Source: Dactylorhiza incarnata
Lineage: Eukaryota > Streptophyta > Magnoliopsida > Asparagales > Orchidaceae
Assembly (NCBI GenBank): GCA_033032865.1
Contig: JAWHQI010000257.1
Span: 1,426,001-1,490,000 of the forward strand
DNA length: 64,000 nucleotides
Reading direction: 5' to 3'
In this document: positions 9,113 through 18,818 of the stretch, piece after piece
Layout: each line of letters begins with the position of its first letter
Numbering within the stretch: the stretch's first letter is position 1
Position numbers and translations under genes: made by a program
Notes under the pieces: generated by a model
Told to the model about the DNA's origin: nothing
Seen by the model: the letters and a program-made list of their open reading frames with translations, nothing else
Database searches by the model: none

Positions 9113-9204
9113 TGGATGTCTACCTGCTCCCTGTTGCTCAACAATTAGACGGGGAGTTAAGCACACCTAAGTGCATTAACTCACACGATTGGAGGAAGTA
9201 ATTA

Positions 9205-9520
9205 GAGACGAATTGCTTGTTACGGGCTCTCGGCCTTCGAGGGTACACAACACCTTTATTCAAGGGTCCCCTGATGGGTTAAGTCGATCATCCTATCGTC
9301 GTGCTAGGAGGTCGGCGTCACGACTTCTTCCTGATAATCTCTCCAGTCGGATGAGAGGTGCAGTCGGAGGGAACCGCGACCAACATGCAAGTGGGGAGCT
9401 GATCTCGACCGTCAATGCAGAGACTTGGTCTTAGGGGAACGCAATACCGAGGCACCGTCCCATCATCCGTTCTGGATTTTACGAGAATCAAGTCGGAGGC
9501 CAGTCTCCCAACCTGACTAG
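9205..9520. other. Conserved block between cassette and pol, element A
   Basis: About 270 bp within this stretch align almost without gaps to 59800-60110 of element B, including the phrases TTTATTCAAGGGTCCC and CCGTCAATGCAGAG. A short plus-strand frame (around 9264-9410) is shared with B across a 3-base gap but then breaks, so coding status is uncertain. It could be a 3' UTR, RNA signal or small ORF. Confidence 0.6.
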
Positions 9521-9647
9521 GAGATCAACTTCACCTGCTTTCTTATTTTAAGGCTTGCTATCATGAAAAATCTTCCTCATCCCTTGTTTCAGGGGGTTTT
9601 ATATTTTAAGCAATCAATTTACAGAAGAGAAGGGTATACATCCCTGC

Positions 9648-11594
9648 TTAGGGATAAAACCTCTTTAGATCATCACCGTTCCATGTGTTCCCCAAGAGCT
9701 CCCCTTCCTGATTCTGTAGGCGATACCCTCCTGTCGCGAGTGCTTCGTGAACGATGAAAGGTCCCTCCCAATTAGAGTTGAGCTTTCCTACGGCCGCCGA
9801 TCTCCCAGCTGCGTCCACTTTCTTCAGGACCAGGTCACCTGCTTAGAAGTGCTTGAGACGAACGTGCTTGTCGAAGTGTCTTGCCATGCGACGCTTGATC
9901 TCCTCCTGCCTAGCCGAGGCTAGATCACGAAGCTCTTCGATGTAGTCGAGGGACAGCTTCTGGGCTTCCTCGTTCTCTAGTCGCCATTCTTCATCTCCGT
10001 CTTCTGCCGCAATCACCCTAGGACTTCTGACCTCGAATTCTACTGGGATGAGAGCTTCGGACCCGTGAGAGAGTTTGAACGGGGTTTCCCCTGTGGCTGA
10101 GCTAGGAGTGGTTCTCAAAGCCCAAAACACCGAGGGGAGCTGCTCCGCCCAATTACCTCTTAGGTTCTCGACTTTCTTCTTTAGTAGGTTGATAATTAAC
10201 TTGTTGGCGGCCTCCACTTGTCCATTGCTCCTGGGATGATGTACTGATGCGAACCGGAGGTCAGTTCCGAGCTGTCCGCAAAAATCCTCCAGCTCCAAAC
10301 TGGCGAACTGTGGTCCGTTGTCGGTGACGATGGCGAGGGGAATCCCGAATCTGCATGCGATTTCTCCCCAGATGAAGTTCTTCACGACTTGAGAGGTGGT
10401 TTTGGCCAGAGCCTTGGCCTCAATCCACTTGGAGAAGTAGTCGATCATGACGAGGACGAACCTCCTCTGGCCGCTAGCTGGAGGGAAGGGACCTATCAAA
10501 TCCATTCCCCAGATAGCGAACGGCCATGGGGCGGTGATAGAACGAAGATGCTGGGCTGGCTGTAGATGAAGGGGGGCGAACAGTTGGCACTTCTGGCACT
10601 TTTTCAAGAAGGCCTCCGCATCTTTGCGAATAGTGGGCCAGAAGTAGCCATGTCTCAGGATCCTTTGCTCCAAAGTGCGAGTCCCAGAATGGCTTCCGCA
10701 CTCTCCTGAGTGGATCTCCTCCAACACTCGAGGTACTTTTTCTTCAGAGACACATCTAGCCAGAGGGCCTGAGATGGTCTTACGATATAACTCCTCATCT
10801 TGCAATAAGTAGTAGGCCGCCTTGTACCGAAACCTCCTTTGATTCCCTTCTTCCGCCGGAAGTTGCCCAGAACTTAGAAAGGAAATGAACGGATCCATCC
10901 ACGAGGGACGATGATCGATCTCCATCATCTCTCCTTCCTCAATGGATGGTCGAAACAACTCCGTGATAGTCCCTCCTGCTCTTGGCCCGTACTTGGCAAG
11001 ACGATCCGCCGTCGAGTTCTCCTCTCTCGGTACGTGCTCGACGAAGAAGGATTGAAAGCCTCCGATCAATCCTTTCACCTTTACGAGGTACTTTTGCAGA
11101 ATGATGTCGCGTACTTCGAACTCTCCCCGAATCCGAGACGCGACCACCATTGAATCGGTGAAAGCCATGACGTCTTGAATGCCCAGCTCCTTTGCGAGGC
11201 GCAAGTCTGCTATGATGGTCTTGTACTCGGCCTGATTGTTCGTTACGGGGAAGAGGATCTCGACTGCTTGCTCGATCCTAGTTCCCTGCGGGCTGACAAG
11301 AACGATGCCTACCCCCACAGAGCTCCTGCCAGAGGCTCCGTCCACGAACATCTTCCAAGGGATGGGAGTAGAAGCCTCCTCTCCTGGTTCCGCTTCCACC
11401 GAGAAGTCGGCTAAGAAATCGGCTACCGCCTGTGCTTTGATCGCCACCCGAGGGGAGAAGGAAATGTCGAACTCACTGAGTTCTACCGACCATTTCGCCA
11501 GCCTCCCCGAGTGCTCCACCCCTTCTGGGATATTTCGGAGAGGATGATCAGTTATGACCCGGATGGAGTGAGCTTGAAAATAAGGCCGCAGCTT
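9648..11594 (-). pseudogene. pol: Pol of element A: archaeal-type RNase H and integrase
   Basis: The frame enters from the CACTA-derived segment at 11594 with the end of the first RNase H (RKLRPYFQAHSIRV). Next comes a second, archaeal-type RNase H with its four acidic positions in VDGAS, NNQAEYK, FTDSM and ADRLAKYG. Integrase follows: an HHCC zinc site (HSGECGSHSG, then KKCQKCQLF) and a DDE core (MDLIGPF, TDNGPQF, EAANK). A TAA at 9843-9845 replaces the Gln codon found in element B. The remaining frame (to DDLKRFYP) ends at 9648. Integrase would join element DNA to the chromosome. Protease and the RT core are absent, so this copy cannot be autonomous. Confidence 0.9.
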
Positions 11595-12195
11595 CCTATC
11601 GCTTTGTGTGTCATGAAATTCCAATAGCTTCCTATATAATTCTTCTACCGTTTCATCTTGCCGTTCATTATATTTTCCCTTGTGAGTTTTCTCCAACAAC
11701 CTTACATATAATGGTAACTCACATTGTTCTTCTGTAGCTTTCCTCTATATAAAGAAAACAATAAAACATTAATTCTAAGTACAAGTATGATTGTTAAATT
11801 TAGTTAACATTATAATTGTTAAATTCCAAGTACTTATCATTTCATATATTGTTCTTGCAACAGACTTTGATCCTACATGAGATTTCATTTTCTGTTGGCT
11901 CCTATTTTGTTTGTTAATCTCACTAATCCTCTACATCAACAAATCAATAAGAAAAACAATGTATGAACAATGTACATAATTTTTGAGTAATTAATGTATT
12001 TCATACCTTGAATCGGGCACTGCCCCAGTAACTAATTATCCAATTTCATTGAGCTTAATCGACATCTTTAGGGCAATTTGCACGCCTTTGTGCATCAGTA
12101 TTCCATTTCAAATAATAATCATCATGTAAATGAAAACGCCAAACATTATAGTGTCGACGAAGTGAAGATATAAGATCACCATGGACATGAGACTC
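11595..12195 (-). pseudogene. CACTA (En/Spm) Transposase_24-type gene fragment captured in element A
   Basis: Inserted or recombined in place of protease and RT, on the same strand as gag-pol. Three pieces match the plant Ptta/En/Spm protein family: ALREADY at 12195-12010 (WRFHLHDDYYLKW, later AQWNWIISYWGS), 11960-11870 (ISEINKQNRSQQKMKSHVG and SKSVARTIYEM) and 11745-11595 (LPLYVRLLEKTHKGKYNER). AT-rich, intron-like spacers separate them. The left junction is sharp, because homology to element B stops at 11594. The right junction joins gag codons near 12195. The frame of the last exon runs straight into pol, so a chimeric transcript could be read through. Confidence 0.8.
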
Positions 12196-13430
12196 ATTTG
12201 GGATCTCCTTCCCCGCTCCTGACGTTGAGGTCCCCTGGCCGGCTTCCACGGTGGCCGGTTAGCGGGGACTTGGTAGCGTCTTTCTTCCTCCCGACGCTCT
12301 GGGGCCACAATGAGTCTCCTCTCCTCGTTCATTCTCGGCTCCTCCCTCCTGGGTTCTCTTTCTCTCCTCTCCTCTCTGCCCCTTCCTTCTGGCTTCCGCT
12401 TCTCCGCCCTCCTGGGCTCTTCCTTCTTCCTCTTCTCGGGGGGACTTTCCTCCTCCTCCTCTTCCTCGTCCTCCTTGGTCACTCGGGTGAGCCTAGCTAA
12501 GAAGTCGCGGTTGGAAGCTTCACCCTGGACGAACTGGTTGGCCCTTTCGATGAGGTTGGCGTAGGAGTAGGGAGGATTCCTACCGATCTCCAACTTAAAG
12601 AGGCCCTCGCGGAGGCCGAAGGTTAGGGCCAACCGCAGGGTGCGACCATCCACCTCCTGGATGTATAGCACCTCTTCCTGGAAGCGATCGATGTAGTCCC
12701 CCAGCGTTTCTTTTGGTCCCTGGGTCAGATGGAAAAGGGCCGTAGCCTCCTTCTTCAACTTCTTTGCCGTGGCGAACCGCATGTTCAGCCCCCGGCAAAT
12801 GTCTTCAAAGCAGTAGACGGAGCCTTCCGGCAACTGGTGAAACCAGTCCCTTGCCTTCCCTCGAAGGGAGATCGCGAACAATCTACACTTGAAGGCGTCC
12901 GACATAGTCCGAAGGGAAGCGACATCCTCGAACCACTGGATATGACGGATAGGGTCCTCTCTCCCCGAGTAGTAATTCATCGAGGGATCCCTAAACCCCT
13001 CTGGCACTGGCGCGGCGAGGATCTCCTCGCAGAACGGGCTCCTCCCCCCTATCTGGCGACGATCATCATCTGGCCGAGTATCTCCCCCATACTCGCTCAT
13101 CTGGCGAGTATGATAGAATCTCGCCTGCTCGCCCTCCTCGCGGAAACGAGTTCCGCCAGGTCCTTGAGACGCTTGCAGACCAAACTGCGACTTCCTCGGT
13201 CGCTCGAACTCCTCGGCGTGTGCCTTCCCTGCTCGCTGAGTGCGAGCACCTTCCTCGGACGGGCCCGGGCGATGAGGCGAGGTCGCCATTCCTTCCGTGC
13301 GAGGTAGAAGAGCCACTCGCATGGTGCCTTCCATCCTTTGCGCGAATTCCTCGAAGACAGCCAACGATACGAACTCGCCGCCTCGAGCCGAGTTTCCCGC
13401 CACCTCCTCGTGGTCGCTAGCTGCTACCAT
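12196..13430 (-). pseudogene. gag: Gag of element A, 3'-truncated
   Basis: An open frame of about 410 codons starts with ATG at 13430, 59 bp inside the 5' LTR. The gag domain lies at about residues 145-290 (QWFEDVASLRTMSDAFKCRL, then GKARDWFHQLPEGS and TLGDYIDRFQEEVL). It is followed by a very acidic run (DEEEEEEEES) and an Arg/Glu-rich tail (repeats of RREEPR type) that could bind RNA. No zinc knuckle is present, because the frame meets the CACTA-derived segment near 12195. It is the only gag seen for the A/B family, since gag of B lies beyond the window. Confidence 0.85.
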
Positions 13431-13488
13431 CTCACTTTTCTACCAGACTTTCTTCCTCTGGCCGCGATCCACGCTCACCGCACCAAAG

Positions 13489-13763
13489 TGTTGACGCCTG
13501 GAAAATCCAGGCCCCAAAATTCGGATCAATGCGGCCCGAGGCTACTTGCCCAGCGGTTCAGCGAGAAGGTTTTGGTTAGCCACTACGGATGAAATGAAGA
13601 GATAAGGGACACAACCCCAGGTGCTGCGGCAGGGAGGTCCCACCACGTACCCAGAAGCTCTAGAGAGTCTTCCCCTCCAAAACTACGAATGACCGAGCTC
13701 GGTACTAGGTAGGCACTTGCTATCTTGATTGTCAAAGGGGGAGGGGTGCAACTCTAATTTTGA
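13489..13763 (-). repeat. Truncated 5' LTR of element A
   Basis: Matches 3779-4053 of the 3' LTR with about five substitutions, then stops abruptly and passes into the F LTR. U3 and the TATA box are missing. On its left, CTCACCGCACCA followed by AAG abuts the LTR, which suits a primer-binding site, but I cannot name the tRNA. Confidence 0.85.
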
Positions 13764-14443
13764 TTATGGTGTGCGGGTAGCCGTCCTAACCACTATAACC
13801 ACCCTAACCACCCTCAAAAGCTATAAAAGGAACCCCAGGACTTCATTTCAAGGGACTTGGAATTTTCTACACGGGAGAGAGCTCTCTGGAATTCCCTCGA
13901 AGATCTTCATCAGCATTCGAAGATCTCCTTCAGCGCTCGAAGATCTCCTTCGGAACTCGAAGATCTCCTTCAGCGCTCGAAGATCTCCTTCGGAACCCGA
14001 AGATCTCCTTCAACGTTCGAAGACCTTCATCAACACTCGAAGACCTCCTTCAACCTTCGAAGAACTCCTTCGTCGCTTGAAGACCACCATCGTCACTTGA
14101 AGATCTTCTGCGGACTTTGAAGACTTCCCGGCCAAGAAAAGTACTTAGTTTTTCTGAGAGGTGGCCTGTCACCCTCAGAGACATTCATTCAACTACAATT
14201 GTAACGGGAGCGGCCTGTCGCTCCCGATTCTCGCACTATTACTTGTAACGCTCCACCACATAGTGAAATTTGGTCGGCGCCGATCCGACCACGTGGTTTT
14301 TCACCCTTTCCGGGTTTTCCACGGTAAAAACGTCTTCTTGCCACCTGTTCGTTCTCTCTGTGACTGCTTGTGCGCTCGGTTCACTCTCGGGCTAAGACGG
14401 TTCGATTCGCCCGGTCTGAAAGAACGTTGAGCGACCCGCAACA
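13764..14443 (+). repeat. 3' LTR of element F, right portion (core promoter, R, U5)
   Basis: Continuation of 2797-3778 after element A. TATAAAAGG is at 13822-13830, followed by a 20-bp tandem array and a U5 with GTGGTTTTTCACCC and GGGCTAAGACGGTTC. The last phrase recurs on the minus strand at about 37080 in element E. The LTR ends GCAACA at 14443. Confidence 0.7.
13899..14118. repeat. 20-bp tandem repeat in the F LTR, 11 units
   Basis: Units of GAAGATCTCCTTCAGCGCTC and variants (GGAACTC, AACGTTC, ATCGTCACTT endings), starting 77 bp after the TATA box and so probably within the transcribed R region. Confidence 0.9.
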
Positions 14444-14505
14444 ATGTCAATTTTTTGTGGACATAAAGTTGCAGCAATTTTTACCAGCACGTTGTTAAAA
14501 ATTTA

Positions 14506-14632
14506 GGCTCTCTTTGGGAAGCCATGTCTGTCCGGTGCGATTACAGCAAATGCCACCGTCGTCTGTCTTTCTGTTTGTTTACCCGCCATTCTGTCTGGTG
14601 CGATTCCAGCCGCCGGAATCCCAAACAGACCC
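14506..14632. mobile_element. Tourist-like MITE (127 bp)
   Basis: Terminal inverted repeats GGCTCTCTTTGGGA and, inverted, GGGTCTGTTTGGGA, flanked by TTA on both sides (14503-14505 and 14633-14635). TTA target duplications are typical of PIF/Harbinger-derived MITEs. No coding capacity. Confidence 0.7.
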
Positions 14633-14678
14633 TTAACCCAACACAAAAAATCTGTCTTATCATCTTATGTGTCTAGAT

Positions 14679-15262
14679 TAGGGGTGTGCAAAAATAACCG
14701 AAGAACCGAGAACTGGACTAGAACCGAACCGAACCGAATGCATTGGGTCGGTTCCAAATAGGCTCGGTTCGGGTCCGGTTCTCATAATACCAGAACCGAC
14801 AATTTGGTTCGGTTCCTGGTTCCAAGGGTCGGGTACCCAGAACCGACCCGAGAACCGAATATCAATGCTAAAAAAAATATATTTTGAAACAACTGTTATA
14901 GTCATATCACTTGATACGAGAAAATAATTGAGAATATAGTCGTATGGTAAATAGAATATGTATTATACTCATGTAGTTGTATGACTTCAATATTATAAAG
15001 AATCATGATACAATTATTTTGAGACTTTGGTTGTTGTATTACAAATAATCATGAGTTTAAAGAGTCATTTTTTAAATTATTTTTAGATATAGGTAGAACC
15101 AAGAACCGAATCGGAACCGAACCGAAGCAAGCGGTTCGGATCTGGTTCTATACTTTAGGACCATGGGTCGGTTCCGGTTCCAAAAGTTTGGAACCGAACA
15201 TACTTGAGTCGGTTCTTGGTTTTGGGTGGAACCGAACCGAACCGATCCGAGTTGCACCCTTA
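14679..15262. mobile_element. hAT-type non-autonomous element with GAACCG-rich arms
   Basis: Flanked by perfect 8-bp duplications GTCTAGAT at 14671-14678 and 15263-15270, as expected for hAT. The ends are TAGGGGTGTGCAA and, inverted, TAAGGGTGCAA. Both arms (14690-14860 and 15095-15255) are saturated with GAACCG/CGGTTC in both orientations and can fold back. The 230-bp centre is AT-rich. No ORF. Confidence 0.85.
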
Positions 15263-15270
15263 GTCTAGAT

Positions 15271-16094
15271 GATCCCCAATTTCTTAACATATTCTAATTA
15301 AAACAAATCAATTAATTTCAAATAAAATCTAAAAAAAAGAATATATATATATATATATGAATCTGCTTTTTTATTTATGTTTTGTGCACATTATTTAAAA
15401 TAATGGAATCATTACGATAAATAAAAAAATAAAGAATAAACATGAACAGTGAAATATATTTATCTATTTGACTTCAAATAGAAAGGTTCCCAATTTCGCG
15501 GTACTGATCAAATGCTTTTTGATCCAACGGGTTCACTTTTTCCCATACTTTTATAGTTTTTTTAATCCAAAAAAAACTGCACCACAGGATATATGTTAGA
15601 GTGCTTTTGACCGCTAGATGATGAAATGGATACTATCCATTTCGTCAGAAATGGAGAGGATCCGAATCCCCTCCATAGATCCAAAAATCTTCATTTCTGC
15701 AGCCCTCACCTCCTCCAATCAATCGGCAAAGCCCCTCTCTCTCCCTTTAAACTTAGAGGAGGGAGAGAGAAAATAGAGGGGGGCGGCATTTATTTTAGAT
15801 AAATTTTTTTTATAATTAATGTTTTTAGAAAAGTTACCTAAATTTTATAACTCCTATAATTTTTAATATATTTGATCAATTATGTCACATAAATCATAAT
15901 ATATCAATAAATTTATTTTGTCGAGATCTACAAAACGAGACTAATTATATTGAATATATTTTAATTATTATTAAAAATTATTAATCGCAAACCAAAAATA
16001 ATTATTTACACTATTGTTAACAACAAATCATTTTTTTTTTAATTATTAATTGCATAAAAATCGAAATACATTCATCTAAAAATGCATAAAATAT
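15271..16094. other. AT-rich spacer left of the Harbinger relic
   Basis: Contains a TA microsatellite near 15343-15358, a short palindrome (ATGGATACTATCCAT near 15628) and a purine/pyrimidine patch at 15725-15780. No gene. The left terminus of the Harbinger element probably lies here, but I could not find the inverted copy of its right end. Confidence 0.4.
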
Positions 16095-17222
16095 TTAAAA
16101 TTGCATTGCTTCATTGTCATATCGCTCCCACAAATATTCAATTAGTGCATCTCGAAGTGCAAAATATGCATCACTGTCTTTGATCTTTTTATGCCGATTT
16201 AGGAACTGACGAAATCTTTCAGCTTCACTTGTGCTCATCTCTTCAGCATTCTGAACGGGTGGTGGAATGAAAGTTTCCCCATATTCATTTTCATCCCGCT
16301 CGTCTTCAACAATCATATTGTGCATTATAATACAAGCAGTCATGATATCATGTAACACATATTTATCCCAAAAATGGGCTGGCCCCTTAATAATCACAAA
16401 TCTTGACTGAAGAACTCCAAATGCCCGCTCTACATCTTTTCGGCATGCTTCTTGCATCATTGCGAAGTGTTGTTTTTTTATCTTGGGACTGAGAAATAGT
16501 TTGAACTAATGTTTACCATTTCGGATATATTCCGTCGGCTAAATAATAACCAACGTCATAATTCTTTCCCAAGATTTTATAATGACTAGGATATGTAATA
16601 TCTTGTGCTAAGTTAGCAAATAAATGAGACGATTGCAAGACATTGATATCATTGTTCGAACCCGGTAAACCAAAATATGCGTGTCATATTCACAAGTCAT
16701 ACGATGATACCGCCTCGAGAATAATTGTTGGCCCACCATGACGACCTGAATATTGGCCTGTCCATTCAGTTGGGCAGTTCTTCCATTGCCAATGCATGCA
16801 ATCTAGACTCCCCAACATCCCTGGAAATCCTCGTTCTTCTCCTTTCTGTAATAATCTTGCAACATCATTGGCATTGAGATATCTCAAATATTTATCTTTA
16901 TATACTTGCACAATTGCCCTACAAAATCTCTTCAAACATTGAATAACGGTTGACTCACCAATTCGAATATACTTATCACAACTATCAGCTGCTGTTCCAT
17001 ACGCCAACATACGAAATGATGCGGTAATTTTTTGTAAACTTGACAGTCCAAGCTTACCAACACCATCTTTCTCTTGAATGATGAAATTATCGTGCTCCTG
17101 CACTGCGGCGACAATACGAAGGAATAGATTCTTTCGCATGCGAAATCGTCTTCGAAAATATGTTTCCCCATATATGGGATGCTCAGAGAAGTAATCATTC
17201 CACGGTCTAGTGTTACCTTCAA
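16095..17222 (-). pseudogene. PIF/Harbinger DDE transposase, decayed
   Basis: Read on the minus strand in three pieces. The N-terminal part (to about 16690) has FRMLAYGTAADSCDKYIRIG and the first catalytic Asp in GMLGSLDCMHW. The middle (16690-16470) has GLPGSNNDINVL with the second Asp and ADGIYPKW, interrupted by stops near 16680 and 16500. The C-terminal part (16460-16095) has CRKDVERAFGVLQSRF with the catalytic Glu. These are hallmarks of plant Harbinger transposases, which excise and insert the element at TTA/TAA-type sites. The stops and a frameshift make it non-functional. It is divergent from the partner gene at 17331. Confidence 0.85.
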
Positions 17223-17330
17223 TCCTCCCCCGGTTGATTACTACGTGAACTCGATATTGTAAGTATTTATTTATATTTTATATATTATATTCATTATTTA
17301 ATATGATATTATAATAATTATTTTTTTGTA

Positions 17331-18367
17331 GCTCACTCAAGCCAAAGTGTTATATGGAGACGATCCAAAAGAAAAGAAAGGGTTCTTGTTTGACCATGTT
17401 TGGTCTATCTTGAGAAATACAGAAAAATGGATTGATACGTCCGGGTCTATAAAAGGTATGAACTCTATGAATATTGACATGTCACAAACTTTAGATTCTA
17501 ACTCTCCCAGTCAACGGAAAAGTATAGACTTAAATACAGACAACAATGAAATGAAGCTTGCTAGTACTGGTGATGAAGAATCCCCGGTCTCAAATTCCAT
17601 TAATCGACCTGATGGAAGAAAGAAAGAAAAAGAGAAGAGGAGAAAGGTGAGTGGTAAGAGTTGTGATATTGATGTCAAGACTGCTAAAAATGAAGAAATC
17701 ATGGATATTTTAAAGAGGGGTCAAGTAGAACGAGCAAATGATAGGTCTTCTATAAAACAACTCATGAAGTTAAAACTCGAAAATGCTAAGAGACTATTAG
17801 ATCTTCAGAGCGCTAAACAAGATCATGATATCATGATGATAGATTTAAAAAACATCAAAGGAACTCCAGAGCGACAGTATTTTCGTAAAAAAACAAGTTA
17901 TTTTGGATAGAAACATTAAAAAATCATTATTGCAAGGAACTTCATCACTCGAAGGAACTGAATATGGAGGAGGTATGTATGAAGGTAGTGGTTACGAAGG
18001 AACCCAATATGTGGGAGACCAATACAGAGGACCTCAGTTTCATGGAGGCCAGCTTGGAGGAAGCCAATATGGAGGAAGCCAATATGGGGGAGACCAATAC
18101 AGAGGACCTCAGTTTCATGGAGGCCAGCATGGAGGAAGCCAATATGGAGTACCCGGGTTTGGAGGAAGCCAGTACCGAGAAAGCCAGTACGGCGGAAGCC
18201 AATATGAAGGAGACCAATATGGAGGACCTCAGTTCAGAGGAGACCATCACGGAGGAAGCCAATATGGAGGAAGCGACTATAGAGTACCCGGAAATGGAGA
18301 CGAACAACTCGGGGGAACTGTGCGCGGAAGTCGTAACGAACCAAGTGATGACCTACCAGAATTTTAG
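17331..18367 (+). pseudogene. PIF/Harbinger partner protein (Myb/NAM-associated type) with Gly-Gly-Ser-Gln-Tyr tail
   Basis: An exon begins after an AG acceptor at 17329-17330 (preceded by TTTTTTTGT). LTQAKVLYG and KGFLFDHVWSILRN match the domain of the second Harbinger protein, which helps the transposase bind DNA and enter the nucleus. RPDGRKKEKEKRR is a basic segment matching the NAM-associated domain. A run of seven A near 17886-17892 shifts the frame. Reading on in the other frame restores a helical segment and then a 130-residue tail of GGSQYGG(S/D)QY-like repeats to 18367. The 5' exon with the Myb-like start is not seen. The tail is unusual for the family. Confidence 0.7.
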
Positions 18368-18700
18368 TATTAGTTCCAATGTAATATTTTTATTTTGAAT
18401 TATGTAATTTTTATTGTCTTTTAGTTTTTTTTTTTGTTTAATTCCAATGCGCATTTCTTTTTGTGGTTATTTTGGTCATTTGTATTGTGTGGTTATTAAT
18501 TCCAAATGAAAGTTCTATTTTGTCGTTATTTTTATTTTTGCTGTAATAAAATTTGAAATAAAAAGAAATTAAAAAAATTTAATCAAATAAATTAAATTAA
18601 TAATAAAAATAATAATTTATTATATATATAATATACATATAAAAATATTTTAATATATATATATATATATAGATAAACATAAAAGTATAAATATAATAAT

Positions 18701-18815
18701 CATGTTCTCTAAATATAGAGAACATGGTTGGAATTGCTCTACCATATTTTCTATATTTAGAGAACATAGTACAAGGGGGATCTCTATATTTAGAGATCCC
18801 CCATTGGAGTTGCTC
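18701..18815. repeat. Right terminal region of the Harbinger relic
   Basis: Holds two perfect or near-perfect small palindromes (TTCTCTAAATATAGAGAA and GATCTCTATATTTAGAGATC). It ends CCATTGGAGTTGCTC followed by TTA. GAGCAACTCCAATGG is a common terminal sequence of plant PIF/Harbinger elements. Confidence 0.5.
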
Positions 18816-18818
18816 TTA

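Larger units (their letters stand above)
3779..13763 (-). mobile_element. Tat-lineage Ty3/gypsy element A, with antisense gene cassette
   Basis: Minus-strand element inserted in the 3' LTR of F. In its own 5' to 3' order: truncated 5' LTR (13763-13489), gag (13430-12196), a 600-bp piece of CACTA transposon gene, pol from the end of RNase H through the archaeal-type RNase H and integrase (11594-9648), a conserved block, a 95-bp tandem array, two antisense genes on the plus strand (8234-4565), a polypurine tract and the 3' LTR (4446-3779). Protease and most of RT are missing. The two LTRs differ at about five of 275 comparable bases by eye. The second RNase H domain places it in the Tat lineage. 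Confidence 0.9.

Noticed and set aside
8612..9144. Minus-strand frames of 121-171 codons with repeats of a 32-residue phrase
   Set aside because: Open only because of the 95-bp tandem array, present in three frames, and not conserved as a protein in element B.
13489..14443. Single right LTR of element A running to 14443
   Set aside because: Homology with the left LTR stops at 13763. The rest matches the U5 of element E and continues the F LTR interrupted at 3778.
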